A stretch of DNA of 64,000 nt, from NCBI RefSeq assembly GCF_016862435.1, contig NZ_BOMY01000007.1, positions 1 through 64,000 of the forward strand. Direction: 5' to 3'. The notes under the pieces were generated by a model, which saw only the letters and a list, made by a program, of their open reading frames with translations, did not search any database and was not told the DNA's origin. The position numbers and the translations under genes were made by a program. How positions within the stretch are numbered: the first letter of the stretch is position 1; each line of letters begins with the position of its first letter. The stretch comes from Paractinoplanes tereljensis. GTDB taxonomy: Bacteria > Actinomycetota > Actinomycetes > Mycobacteriales > Micromonosporaceae. Shown here piece by piece: positions 26,725-36,752 of the stretch.

Positions 26725-27407
26725 TACTCCGTCACCCCCCGCTGCTGCAGCGCCGTACGCAGCGCACGCAGAGCGTAATACACACGCGACTTAGCGGTAC
26801 CCAGCGGAAGATTGAGCTTCTCCGCTGCTTCGGGCACCGTCCGCCCCCGGAAATAGGTCTCGATCAGAATCTCGCGGTGCGACTGGCTCAGCTCGCGCAG
26901 CGCGTCGGACACGGTCATCGACTGGAGAACCCGGTCGGTGTCGTCCGACATGCTCGGGAAGCTCTCCAGCTCGCGGTCGTACGTCTCGGCGGGCCGAGCA
27001 CTGGCGCTGCGGTGGTCGTCGATGGCGATCCGCCGGGCGACGGTCACCAGCCACGGGCGCAGCGACTGCTGACCCTGCGCGCCGAGCCGGTGCGCGTTGC
27101 GCCAGGCCCGCAGCAGGGTCTCCTGCACGATGTCCTCGGCGCGCTGCCGGTCACCGCCGGTCAGACGCAGCACGAACATCAGCAGAGGACCGGCGTGCTC
27201 CTCGTAGAGCATCCGAACCAGGGTGTCCTCGTGGCTGGGCTCCTTCGCCTCGGGAGCACCGTGCCGAGGGGCCTGCCGCGGAATCACCGAACTGCCTTCG
27301 TCCACACCACGGCCGCCGTCGAGAGACTGCCACCGACCACCGGATCGCTGCTGTGTCATCAGGCACATCCCGTCCGGCGCGAGTCGATCCTCGACCACCG
27401 CATGCAT
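26724..27407 (-). CDS. ECF RNA polymerase sigma factor
   Basis: Sigma factor of 227 residues. Region 2 is at about 62-130 (LYEEHAGPLLMFVLRLTGG, RAEDIVQETLLRAWRN, LRPWLVTVARRIAIDDHRSA) and region 4 at about 165-222 (ALRELSQSHREILIETYFRG and TVPEAAEKLNLPLGTAKSRV). The first 55 residues form a non-conserved extension. GGAGG stands before the chosen ATG. It is paired with the following anti-sigma gene and may drive the exported-protein genes beyond it. Family resembles SigK/SigL-like ECF factors with ZAS partners. Confidence 0.92.
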   Translation of the reverse strand: MHAVVEDRLAPDGMCLMTQQRSGGRWQSLDGGRGVDEGSSVIPRQAPRHGAPEAKEPSHEDTLVRMLYEEHAGPLLMFVLRLTGGDRQRAEDIVQETLLRAWRNAHRLGAQGQQSLRPWLVTVARRIAIDDHRSASARPAETYDRELESFPSMSDDTDRVLQSMTVSDALRELSQSHREILIETYFRGRTVPEAAEKLNLPLGTAKSRVYYALRALRTALQQRGVTE

Positions 27408-27539
27408 TGATACCTCCGCCCGGAGCTTTCCCCGTCGCCTGAGATACGGCTCGGGGGCCCGGCCGGGATCAATGTGGGCGGGAAAATTTCCGGGACGATG
27501 GTTCTCAACTGTCCTCCGGTGTCGTGTGGGGGCGGCACG

Positions 27540-27597
27540 AGGCATATCGCTGCTTGCTTGCAGACGATCAAATTCATCCATCTGCACCGATATGCCT
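27540..27597. repeat. 10-bp inverted repeat overlapping the sigma promoter region
   Basis: AGGCATATCG (27540-27549) and CGATATGCCT (27588-27597) are perfect inverse copies separated by 38 bp in the leader of the ECF sigma gene. The left arm covers the putative -10 element, which is compatible with an operator or a looping site. Confidence 0.6.
27543..27571 (-). promoter_or_regulatory. Candidate promoter of the ECF sigma operon
   Basis: On the minus strand TTGATC, 17 bp, GATATG fits a vegetative-type promoter and would give a leader of about 130 nt before the sigma ATG. The flanking sequence is the least GC-rich part of the gap. Only a pattern match. Confidence 0.4.
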
Positions 27598-27717
27598 ACC
27601 AGGGCAGCCGAATAATACTCAGTCACACGCGTCCCAGGAAACGCCCTTCTGAGCTGCGCGGACGCACAGACGGTCCGTATTACCGGTGCGTAGGCGCGCG
27701 CTCTCGGAGCGTCTCCG

Positions 27718-27731
27718 TGGGAGCGCTCCCG
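27718..27731. promoter_or_regulatory. CebR-like box without an obvious target
   Basis: TGGGAGCGCTCCCG differs from the CebR consensus palindrome at one end base. It lies 36 bp beyond the nurA stop and about 310 bp upstream of the ECF sigma start. No cellulose-related gene adjoins it, so function is doubtful. Confidence 0.45.
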
Positions 27732-27766
27732 GGTCGCTGCAGCCCGCCCGTTCGGACCTTTCGGAC

Positions 27767-28732
27767 CTAGGACCGGTTTCGTGCGGTGGCCACGGTCAGT
27801 TGCCGGTGCAGCACTCGCGCGTCACCGAGCATCCCGCGCAGCCGGCGCTCCAGCCCGGCGATCGGCACCAGATTTTGCGGCGCTCGCGGGTCCTTGTACG
27901 CCGACGAGGCGAACCGGGGCAGCGTCGCGCTGGAGATCTCGGCCAGGTCGATTGCCTGCTCCGGGGTCAGGTCGGGCGAGCACTCCACCCGGACGATCCC
28001 GGACCAGGGCGCGCCGGAGCCGCCGGGCAACCGCAAATACCACGACCATCCACCCCAGACCGTGCCCAGGTGGAAGACCGGGGTGCGCTGGCCGGGCCGC
28101 AGGGCGGTCACCACCTGGGTCAGCGTGGCCGGCAGATATTGCTTCTGCTGGGTCTTCACGTAGCCGATCGTGTTGACCAGGTGCCGCCGGTTGCGAAGTG
28201 GACCGTCCACCACCAGCAGATCGGCGGTGCCCCCGCGGGCCACCGCCGAGATCTCCAGCTCGAGCTCGGTCAGCTTGGGCTGGACGGCCGACGGGAGCTT
28301 GCTGGCCTCACCCGGCCCCTCCAGCCGGCGCACCTCGTAGCGCACCAGCTGGGTCTGCACGTCCTGCGCCGACGGGCTGGCCGTGAAGAGTCCGCGCCGC
28401 ACCTCGGCGCCGACCATCTCGGCCGAGCCGCGGGCGAGGTCGCAGCGCACCACCCCGGCCGCGAACGACGCGGCCAGGCCGGCATAGGAGGTGCCGTCCT
28501 CCTCCTGGGTCCACAGCCCGGCGTCGTTGCGCCGCACCCCGTCGACGAGAAACACCACGTCGGGGCGTTGCACGCCGGGCGCCACGTCGATCGGCGCCCA
28601 CTCGGCGGCCGGCACCTCCACGTCGGTGTCGACCTGGGCGCTGCTCGGCGAGGCCGGTCCGTCCTCACCGCCGCCGCCCTCGAAGGACGACCCGTAGGAC
28701 GGATCCCAGGCATCGACGAACATTCGCGTCAC
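27767..28732 (-). CDS. nurA: NurA-like DNA-end-processing nuclease
   Basis: Protein of 321 residues with the two acidic nuclease motifs of the NurA family: VVFLVDGVRRN (Asp64) and DLLVVDGPLRNRR (Asp176), plus the central YEVRRLE region and the C-terminal helices. NurA is a 5'-3' exo/endonuclease that works with the HerA translocase on DNA ends. The GTG start overlaps the sbcC stop as GTGA; an ATG three codons in is an alternative. An Asp/Gly-rich stretch of 30 residues follows the start. Last gene of a four-gene operon with HerA, SbcD and SbcC. Confidence 0.8.
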   Translation of the reverse strand: MTRMFVDAWDPSYGSSFEGGGGEDGPASPSSAQVDTDVEVPAAEWAPIDVAPGVQRPDVVFLVDGVRRNDAGLWTQEEDGTSYAGLAASFAAGVVRCDLARGSAEMVGAEVRRGLFTASPSAQDVQTQLVRYEVRRLEGPGEASKLPSAVQPKLTELELEISAVARGGTADLLVVDGPLRNRRHLVNTIGYVKTQQKQYLPATLTQVVTALRPGQRTPVFHLGTVWGGWSWYLRLPGGSGAPWSGIVRVECSPDLTPEQAIDLAEISSATLPRFASSAYKDPRAPQNLVPIAGLERRLRGMLGDARVLHRQLTVATARNRS

Positions 28733-31218
28733 AGGCCGACCCTCTCCACGTGCGCGGTGCGCGCGTCCTTGTGCACCTCGAACCGCACCGGCACCCGCTC
28801 GGCCAGCGAGTTCACGTGGGTGACCACGCCGACCATCCGGTCGCCCCGGGCGGCCAGATTTTCCAGCGTCGCGGCGACCACGTCGAGCGTGGCCGCGTCG
28901 AGCGTGCCGAACCCCTCGTCCAGCACGATCGACTCCAGGCTGGCGGCCGTCGTCGACATGCCGGCCAGCTGCTCGGACAGGGCCAGCGCGAGCGACAGCG
29001 AGGCCTGGAACGTCTCGCCGCCGGACAGCGTGCGCACCCCGCGCCGCAGCCCGGCGTCGTGGTGGTCGAGCACGTAGAACTCGCCCTTGTCGTGCATCAG
29101 GTCGTACTGCCCGCCGGTCAGCTCGCGCAGAATGCGGGAGGCGCCGTCGACAAGCAGGTCGAGTGCCTCCTCGAGGAGCCAGCGCTCGAAGTTGTTGGCC
29201 CGCAGATGGCCGGAGAGAGCCTTGGCGACCCGGCCGTCCCGCTGCAGCGTCATCCGCTGCTCGCTGAGCTGCTGCGCCTGCTCGCGCCGGTCGGCCAGGC
29301 GCTTCCAGACCGCGTCGGCCCGCTCGACCGCCACCGCGGCCGCCCGGATCAGGTCGGACTCGTCGCCACCGGCCGGCGGCGACACCCCGGCCTCGGTGAA
29401 CAGCGCGCCCACCGTGGCGAACGCGTGCACGGTCGCCTCGTGCGCGGCCGAGACGGCGGCCTGAGCCGCGTCCCGGGCAGTCGCCCGCAGCCGATGCTCC
29501 CCGGCCGCCCACTCGACCAGGGTCACCCAGGCAGCCGACAGGTCGTCGCGCTCGGCCGGCGGCGGCCCGAACCGGGCCACCCGGTCGCGCAGCTCGTCGA
29601 ACGTGCGCCAGGCCGTGCGCTCCCGTTCCTCGGCCGCGTGCGCGGCCGCCTGCGCCGTCCGCTGCGCCTCGCGACTCGTCCGCACCGCGTTGCCGGCCTG
29701 GTCGAGCTTGCGCCGCAGCACCTCGAGCTCGGCCAGCTGCCGTTCGAGCGCGGGCACGCCGGGCGAACCGGCCACGACGCCGCGCACCTCTTTGACCCGG
29801 GACACATGGTGCTCGTGCTGGGCGCGCTTGCGCTCCAGGTTGCCCTCCAGCTTGCGGGCCACCGCGTCGCGCTGCTTCCAGCCCGACTCGGCCACCTCGG
29901 CGGCGGCGCGGGCGGCCTTGCCGGTCGCCTCGGCCTGGTGCACCGCCGAACCGGCCGGCATCACCGGCACCTCGGCCACGGTCTGCTCGCAGACCGGGCA
30001 CGGACCACCGACGGTCAGATGGGCGCGCAACGCGGCCGCCTTGTCGAGCCGCTGCGCCTCGGTGTAATCGAGGCGGGCCTGCTCGAGGAGCTGGGTGGCG
30101 CCCAGGTGCGCGCTGTGCGCGAGGTCGGCCGCGACCACCGCGTCCTTGTATTCGACCTCGGCGACCTGCACCTCGCCGGCGAACCACTCCTCCTGCCCGA
30201 CCAGTCGCTCCAGCTCGGCGTGCCGATCGAGCAGCAGCTTCAGCGAGCCGGCATCGCCGGCCGCGGCGAGTTCGCCGCGGATCTTCTCCTCGCGCTCCTC
30301 GGCCGTGCGAACCTCCTTCGCGGCCTCGGTGGCGCTCGCCCTGGCTGCCGCCGTCGCGCCGCCGATCTCCGCACTTCCCGGGGGTGTACGGACGGAAGCC
30401 AGCGCCCGCAACTCCGCGTCCAGCCCGTCCCGGGTCGTCGCCGCCTCGGACTCCTGCTGCCGGGCCGCACGCAGGCCGGGCACCGACGCCTCGACCGCGG
30501 CGGTCAGTTGCCGCATCCGGGTCAGCACGCCCTCGGCCGCCTCGACCGCCTCGTCGGACGCGTCGGTCAGACCGGTCAGCTGCTGGTCGACCACGGCCAG
30601 CTTGGCCTCGGCGGTGCTGGCCCGGCCGGCTGCGCGGGTCTGCACGTCCTCGTAGATGTGCAGGCCGAGCAGGTTGACCAGGATCTGCTGGCGGGTGGCC
30701 GGCTTGGCGTGCAGGAAGTCGGCGAACTGCCCCTGCGGCAGCACCACGCAGCTGGTGAACTGTTCGTAGGGCAGGCCGACCGCGCCCTGCACCGCCTCGT
30801 CCATCTCGGCCGGGGTGCCGGCCAGCACCTCGCCCAGGTCGTCGAGGTCCATGCCGGTGTCGAGCTTGGTCACGTCGAAGCCCTGCGGCATCAGCTGCAG
30901 GCCGGCCCCGGCGGTCTTGACATTGCCCCGGCCGTCCCGGCGCACCACCCGGGTCGCCACGAACCGTTCCCCGGCCGACTCGAAGACCAGCCGGACCTTG
31001 GCCTCGACGGCGCTGGGCGCGAGCGCGTTGGCGATGCCCCGGGCGCCACCCCAGCGCGGCACCTGGCCGTAGAGGGCGAAGATGATCGCGTCGAGCACCG
31101 TCGACTTGCCCGAGCCGGTCGGCCCGACCAGCGCGAAGTAGTCGGCGTCGGTGAAGTCCACGGTGGTCTCGTCCCGGAACACCGTGAACCCGGTCATGTC
31201 CAGCCGGATTGGCCTCAT
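28729..31218 (-). CDS. sbcC: SbcC/Rad50-type SMC ATPase
   Basis: Protein of 829 residues, shorter than E. coli SbcC but complete in architecture. The Walker A GPTGSGKST (32-40) lies in the N-terminal lobe. Long coiled coils (about 200-400 and 420-700) flank the zinc hook CPVC (Cys407, Cys410). The ABC signature LSGGE (731-735), Walker B IVLDEGFG (about 764-771) and H-loop VVTHV follow. It should form a complex with SbcD (Mre11) to process DNA ends and hairpins. It is 50 bp after sbcD and overlaps nurA by 4 bp. Confidence 0.95.
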   Translation of the reverse strand: MRPIRLDMTGFTVFRDETTVDFTDADYFALVGPTGSGKSTVLDAIIFALYGQVPRWGGARGIANALAPSAVEAKVRLVFESAGERFVATRVVRRDGRGNVKTAGAGLQLMPQGFDVTKLDTGMDLDDLGEVLAGTPAEMDEAVQGAVGLPYEQFTSCVVLPQGQFADFLHAKPATRQQILVNLLGLHIYEDVQTRAAGRASTAEAKLAVVDQQLTGLTDASDEAVEAAEGVLTRMRQLTAAVEASVPGLRAARQQESEAATTRDGLDAELRALASVRTPPGSAEIGGATAAARASATEAAKEVRTAEEREEKIRGELAAAGDAGSLKLLLDRHAELERLVGQEEWFAGEVQVAEVEYKDAVVAADLAHSAHLGATQLLEQARLDYTEAQRLDKAAALRAHLTVGGPCPVCEQTVAEVPVMPAGSAVHQAEATGKAARAAAEVAESGWKQRDAVARKLEGNLERKRAQHEHHVSRVKEVRGVVAGSPGVPALERQLAELEVLRRKLDQAGNAVRTSREAQRTAQAAAHAAEERERTAWRTFDELRDRVARFGPPPAERDDLSAAWVTLVEWAAGEHRLRATARDAAQAAVSAAHEATVHAFATVGALFTEAGVSPPAGGDESDLIRAAAVAVERADAVWKRLADRREQAQQLSEQRMTLQRDGRVAKALSGHLRANNFERWLLEEALDLLVDGASRILRELTGGQYDLMHDKGEFYVLDHHDAGLRRGVRTLSGGETFQASLSLALALSEQLAGMSTTAASLESIVLDEGFGTLDAATLDVVAATLENLAARGDRMVGVVTHVNSLAERVPVRFEVHKDARTAHVERVGL

Positions 31219-31267
31219 AAGCCCGCCTCACTGCGATCGGTCAGCCGGTCGGGCACGCTTCGCTCAC

Positions 31268-32419
31268 TCATTGCGTGCTGCTCACCTCGTCGTACAGCTC
31301 GTCGAAGAGCTCGCGGACGCCCTCCTCGGCGTTGCCGCGGGCGTCCAGGTAGTCGCCGAAGAGCTCGCGCGGGGACCGGCCGGCCCGCTGTGCCATCCGC
31401 TCCCCCGCCCTGTTCGGCATCATCTCCGGGTCGATCCGGACCTCGAGCGCGTTGGGCAGCATCTCCTGCACGTCCTCACGGAGGCCGACCCGGGGCGTCT
31501 CGCGAACGAAGACACGGAGCCAGGCGTCCGGAAGGTTCACCGTTGAGAGCTGTTCGAGGGTGCCCCGGGCGGTGCGCAGGGGCCGGGCCGAAGTGATCGG
31601 CACGTCCCGCACCCGGGCCGCCTTGTCGGTGCCGACGTCGACGATGGCGACCGACGGGATGTTTTCCTCCTCGCCGAAGTCGACGGCGAGCGGGCTGCCG
31701 GAATAGCGGGTGGGACACGGCGAGATCACCGACTGGGCCCGGTGCAGGTGGCCGAGGGCGACGTAGTGGGTGTTGCGCGGGAAGATCGTGGCCGGCACCG
31801 CGTAGCCCATGATCGTGTGCGCCTCGCGCTCGCCGCCGCCGGCCGACGCCCCGACGATCGTCAGGTGGGCGGTAAGCAGATTGATCACGCCGGGCTCGGC
31901 GAAGGGCTCGGCGAGCTTCTCGATCAACCGGGCCATGTGATCGGCGTAGGTCTGGGTCGCTTCGGCCGCCGACAATTCGTACATCTCCGCGGCGCGCACC
32001 GCGTACCGCTGCGACAAGAACGGCAGCGCGACCAGCTGCCACCGCTCGCCCGCCTCGGTCTGGCCCTTGATCAGCAGTTCCTCGGGGTTTTCCCGAATCG
32101 CGCCACGCAACTCGATGCCGGCCGCGTCGGCCCACGGACGCAGCGCGTCGAGCGCCGGGCCGTTGTCGTGGTTGCCGCCGATCGCCACCACCGTCGCGCC
32201 GGTGCGCCGCAGCGCCGACAACGCCCTGGTCACCACCCGGGTCGCGTCGGCCGTCGGGGCGGCCGTGTCGTAGAGGTCACCGGCGACGATCACCAGGTCG
32301 GGCCGTTCGGCGTTGGCGATCTCGACGACCTGGGCCAGCACCTTGATGTGCTCGTCGAGCCGGTTACGGCCCTTCAGGACCTTCCCGACGTGCCAGTCAG
32401 ACGTGTGCAGGATGCGCAT
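31268..32419 (-). CDS. sbcD: SbcD/Mre11-type exonuclease
   Basis: Metallophosphoesterase nuclease of 383 residues with all phosphodiesterase motifs: DWHVG (Asp8, His10), GDLYD (Asp48), GGNHD (Asn83, His84), TAHL and GHLH. The C-terminal capping domain continues to the end. It binds two Mn ions and, with SbcC, trims double-strand break ends. Its start is 16 bp after the herA stop, in the same operon. Confidence 0.96.
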   Translation of the reverse strand: MRILHTSDWHVGKVLKGRNRLDEHIKVLAQVVEIANAERPDLVIVAGDLYDTAAPTADATRVVTRALSALRRTGATVVAIGGNHDNGPALDALRPWADAAGIELRGAIRENPEELLIKGQTEAGERWQLVALPFLSQRYAVRAAEMYELSAAEATQTYADHMARLIEKLAEPFAEPGVINLLTAHLTIVGASAGGGEREAHTIMGYAVPATIFPRNTHYVALGHLHRAQSVISPCPTRYSGSPLAVDFGEEENIPSVAIVDVGTDKAARVRDVPITSARPLRTARGTLEQLSTVNLPDAWLRVFVRETPRVGLREDVQEMLPNALEVRIDPEMMPNRAGERMAQRAGRSPRELFGDYLDARGNAEEGVRELFDELYDEVSSTQ

Positions 32420-32435
32420 CGCGGAACCTTAGACC

Positions 32436-34184
<1,749 letters not shown>

Positions 34185-34234
34185 GTTGCACCAGGGGTAC
34201 GACAGAACCCGCACCCAGTGTGGGTTGGCATGGG

Positions 34235-34275
34235 TTGTCCACAACTTCTGGTGGTCATCCACAGATTTATCCACA
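34235..34275 (+). promoter_or_regulatory. Cluster of three DnaA-box-like sites
   Basis: TTGTCCACA (34235-34243), TCATCCACA (34255-34263) and TTATCCACA (34267-34275) stand in the same orientation within 41 bp. The first and third match the DnaA consensus TT(G/A)TCCACA; the second differs at one base. They fill the gap between the herA start and a divergent sigma-factor gene. This is not oriC, because dnaA, dnaN and rpmH are absent, so a DnaA-regulated promoter or titration site is the likely role. Confidence 0.8.
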
Positions 34276-34366
34276 AGATCTTGCCCAGGTTGTGGAGGCG
34301 CGCCCCACTATCGAACCGATCTCGGCCGATCGGTCAATGACGGGTGACGACTTGTTGAGGAGGACC

Positions 34367-34948
34367 GTGACCCACACCGACGTCGTGGCCGATCAAGACC
34401 TGATCCGCAGCTCCGTGTCCCAGCCGGAGACCTTCGGTCAGATCTTCGATCGGCACGCCGCGACGATCCACCGCTACCTGGCCCGGCGGGTGGGTTCCTC
34501 GCTCGCCGACGACCTGACCGCCGAGACCTTCCTGGTCGCGTTCCGCCGACGCGACAAATACGACATGTCATACCCGGACTGCCAACCCTGGCTGTACGGC
34601 ATCGCCGCCAACCTGCTCCGCGGCCACCAGCGCGCCGAGATCCGCCAGTACCGCGCCCTCGCCCGCACCGGGGTCGACCCGGTCTACGCCACCGACGACC
34701 GGATCGAAGCCCGGGTCGACGCGGCCGGCGAGGTGCGCGCCCTGGCCGGGGTGCTCGCCAAGCTGCCGGCCGGCGAACGCGACGTGCTGACCCTGGTCAG
34801 TCAGGCCCAGCTCAGCTACCCGGAGGTGGCGCTGGCCCTGGGCATCCCGGTCGGGACGGTCCGCTCCCGGCTGCACAGCGCCCGCAAACGCATCCGCACC
34901 GCCCTCGGACACCCCCTCGGACATGACGGAGGACTCGACGATGAATGA
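34367..34948 (+). CDS. RNA polymerase sigma factor, CU044_5270-linked type
   Basis: Sigma factor of 193 residues. Region 2 is at about 20-90 (FGQIFDRHAATIHRYLARRVG, DDLTAETFLVAFRRRDKYD, CQPWLYGIAANLLRGHQR). Region 4 is at about 125-180 (LAKLPAGERDVLTLVSQAQLSY and IPVGTVRSRLHSARKRIR). A GAGGAGG ribosome-binding site fixes the GTG. The downstream membrane protein overlaps it by 8 bp. This sigma/membrane-protein pairing is widespread in actinomycetes and probably is a signalling unit. Confidence 0.92.
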   Translation: MTHTDVVADQDLIRSSVSQPETFGQIFDRHAATIHRYLARRVGSSLADDLTAETFLVAFRRRDKYDMSYPDCQPWLYGIAANLLRGHQRAEIRQYRALARTGVDPVYATDDRIEARVDAAGEVRALAGVLAKLPAGERDVLTLVSQAQLSYPEVALALGIPVGTVRSRLHSARKRIRTALGHPLGHDGGLDDE

Positions 34949-35876
34949 CCTCGAACTGGTCGAGCGGTTCCGCGCCGACCTGCCGCCGGCCGACCCGGCG
35001 GCGCTCAGCCGGGCCCGCGCCCGGATGTTCCACACCCCGCCGCCGCGCCGGCGCTGGGCCTGGGGGCTGGTCCCGGTCGGGGCGCTGGCCGCGGCGGTCA
35101 CGGTCGCCGTCGTGACGGCCCGCCCGGAGGTCTCCGCACCTCCGATCACCGCCGCGCCGACCGCGCCGAGCACGCCGGCCACCGCCACCGATGCGGCCGG
35201 GGTGTTCCGGCTGGCCGCCGCCGAGGCCCGCAGCCGGCCGGCCCTGGTCGCCAAGCCCGGCCAGTTCGTCTACGTCGAGTCGATCGACGCCACCGACAAC
35301 GTGGAGAACCTGGAGACGAAACCGACCTGGGTGCCGCCCAAGGAGATCAACCGGAAGATCTGGCTGGCCGTGGACGGGGTCAAGCCCGGCCTGCTGCGCA
35401 CCACCGTGGTCAAGACCGGCGAGGTCAACGAGTTGCCGCTGGACGGTCGCACGGCACCGGCCTACGTGACGAACCTGCCCACCGACCCGGCCAAGATGCG
35501 GGCCTGGCTCTACTCGGACCCCGACACCGGGAACGGCGCGGACGCCACGGCGTGGAACAAGATCGCCGACACGCTGCGTGAGCAGTACCTCCCGCCGGAG
35601 GCGCAGGCCGCGATGTTCGAGGCGGCCGCCACCATCCCCGGGACGACCCTGGTCAAGCAGGCCGACCTGGCCGGCCGCAAGGGCATCGCGGTCTCTCGGC
35701 TGTCCGACTCCAAGGACGTCCGGTTCGACTACATCTTCGAGGCGACGACGTACGACTTCCTGGGCGAGCGGGTGGTAGTTGTCGGTGACCTCAAGCCGTA
35801 CCCGAAGGGTGTCGTCTCTCGATGGACCGCCCAGCTGAAGGTGGCGATCGTGGATCGAGCCGGTCAGTTGCCCTGA
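34941..35876 (+). CDS. CU044_5270 family membrane protein
   Basis: Protein of 311 residues: a cytoplasmic N-terminus (MNDLELVERFRADLPPAD), one membrane helix at about 42-60 (WGLVPVGALAAAVTVAVVTA), and an extracytoplasmic domain (FVYVESIDAT through VVVGDLKPYP). The family is always near such sigma factors and is thought, without direct proof, to act as anti-sigma or sensor. A GGAGG site stands before the ATG; an earlier ATG 18 bp upstream is less likely. Its 3' end overlaps the convergent reductase gene by 13 bp. Confidence 0.88.
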   Translation: MNDLELVERFRADLPPADPAALSRARARMFHTPPPRRRWAWGLVPVGALAAAVTVAVVTARPEVSAPPITAAPTAPSTPATATDAAGVFRLAAAEARSRPALVAKPGQFVYVESIDATDNVENLETKPTWVPPKEINRKIWLAVDGVKPGLLRTTVVKTGEVNELPLDGRTAPAYVTNLPTDPAKMRAWLYSDPDTGNGADATAWNKIADTLREQYLPPEAQAAMFEAAATIPGTTLVKQADLAGRKGIAVSRLSDSKDVRFDYIFEATTYDFLGERVVVVGDLKPYPKGVVSRWTAQLKVAIVDRAGQLP

Positions 35877-36574
35877 CGCGCGTAGCGCAGGAAGAGCATG
35901 TCCTCGCGGGTGAGGATGTGCCGCAGCGACATCTTCCGGGCGGCGCCCGGCGCCCCGGCCGCGATGCGGCCGGGGCCGCCGCCGACCAGCAGCGGCGAGA
36001 CCGTCAGGCAGAGCTCGGTGACCAGGTCTTCGGCGATCATCGTGCCGAGCAGGCTGGGGCCGCCCTCGCAGAGCAGCTGGGTGGCGCCGCGGGCGTGCAG
36101 CGCGGCCAGGCCGGCGGCCAGGTCGACCTGGCCGTGGTCGCCGACCGCGATCACCTCGGCGTGCTTCGCGGCCTCGGAGGTGTCCGCGCCGGCATGGGTC
36201 AGCACGATCGGGCGGACCGGCGCGTCGGTGAAGATCAGCTGCTGGTAGTTGAGATTCAGGCTGCCGGAGACGATCACCATGAGCGGAAATTCCGGTAGAT
36301 CATGCTGCCGGCGCCACGCACGAGCCGCGGGTGTCAGGCGCAGCGCGTCGTAATTCTCGGCTTTTATCGTGCCCGAGCCGACAATCAGCGCGTCGCACAC
36401 CATCCGCAGGCTGTCGAAGATCTCCTTGTCGCCGGGGCCGTGCAGGCCGCCGGAGAGACCGTCGACCGAGACCGCGCCGTCGGCGCTGGCGATGAAATTG
36501 ACCCGCAGGGTGGGCTCGTCGTTACGCGGGTACCGCCGGTCCAGACCGTCGGCCGACCACTCCTCGCAGATCAC
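35864..36574 (-). CDS. Pyrimidine reductase family protein (RibD C-terminal domain)
   Basis: Protein of 236 residues with the dihydrofolate-reductase-like fold of the RibD reductase domain: RVNFIASADGAVSVDGLSGG near the N-terminus, VGSGTIKAENYDAL, and LLCEGGPSLLGTMIAEDLVTELCLTVSPLLVGG near 170-205. RibD-type reductases use NADPH to reduce a ribosylaminopyrimidine in riboflavin synthesis; stand-alone copies without the deaminase domain, as here, are common in actinobacteria and their substrate is not certain. Convergent overlap with the CU044_5270 gene. Confidence 0.88.
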   Translation of the reverse strand: MICEEWSADGLDRRYPRNDEPTLRVNFIASADGAVSVDGLSGGLHGPGDKEIFDSLRMVCDALIVGSGTIKAENYDALRLTPAARAWRRQHDLPEFPLMVIVSGSLNLNYQQLIFTDAPVRPIVLTHAGADTSEAAKHAEVIAVGDHGQVDLAAGLAALHARGATQLLCEGGPSLLGTMIAEDLVTELCLTVSPLLVGGGPGRIAAGAPGAARKMSLRHILTREDMLFLRYARQGN

Positions 36575-36752
36575 GTCGCGAGCCTAGCCCCGGCCCCATG
36601 ACAGGAATTACCGTTGTCGTCAGCCATTCGGGGGTTCCCCGGAACCTTGACTCCGGAGACACGGCTCGGCAACCGGGTCGAAACGGCGATTTGGCAGGCT
36701 GAACACCACGGAGACGGCGTCACCGAGCCGTCGACCCGACGGGAGGAGCTAG

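Noticed and set aside
27767..31231. Reading NurA as the end of one 1154-residue protein running through sbcC
   Set aside because: The upstream part is an out-of-frame shadow of sbcC; the GTGA overlap and the NurA N-terminus mark the real start.
34185..34366. Chromosomal origin because of DnaA boxes
   Set aside because: Only three boxes, no AT-rich unwinding element, and no dnaA, dnaN, rpmH or gyr genes nearby.
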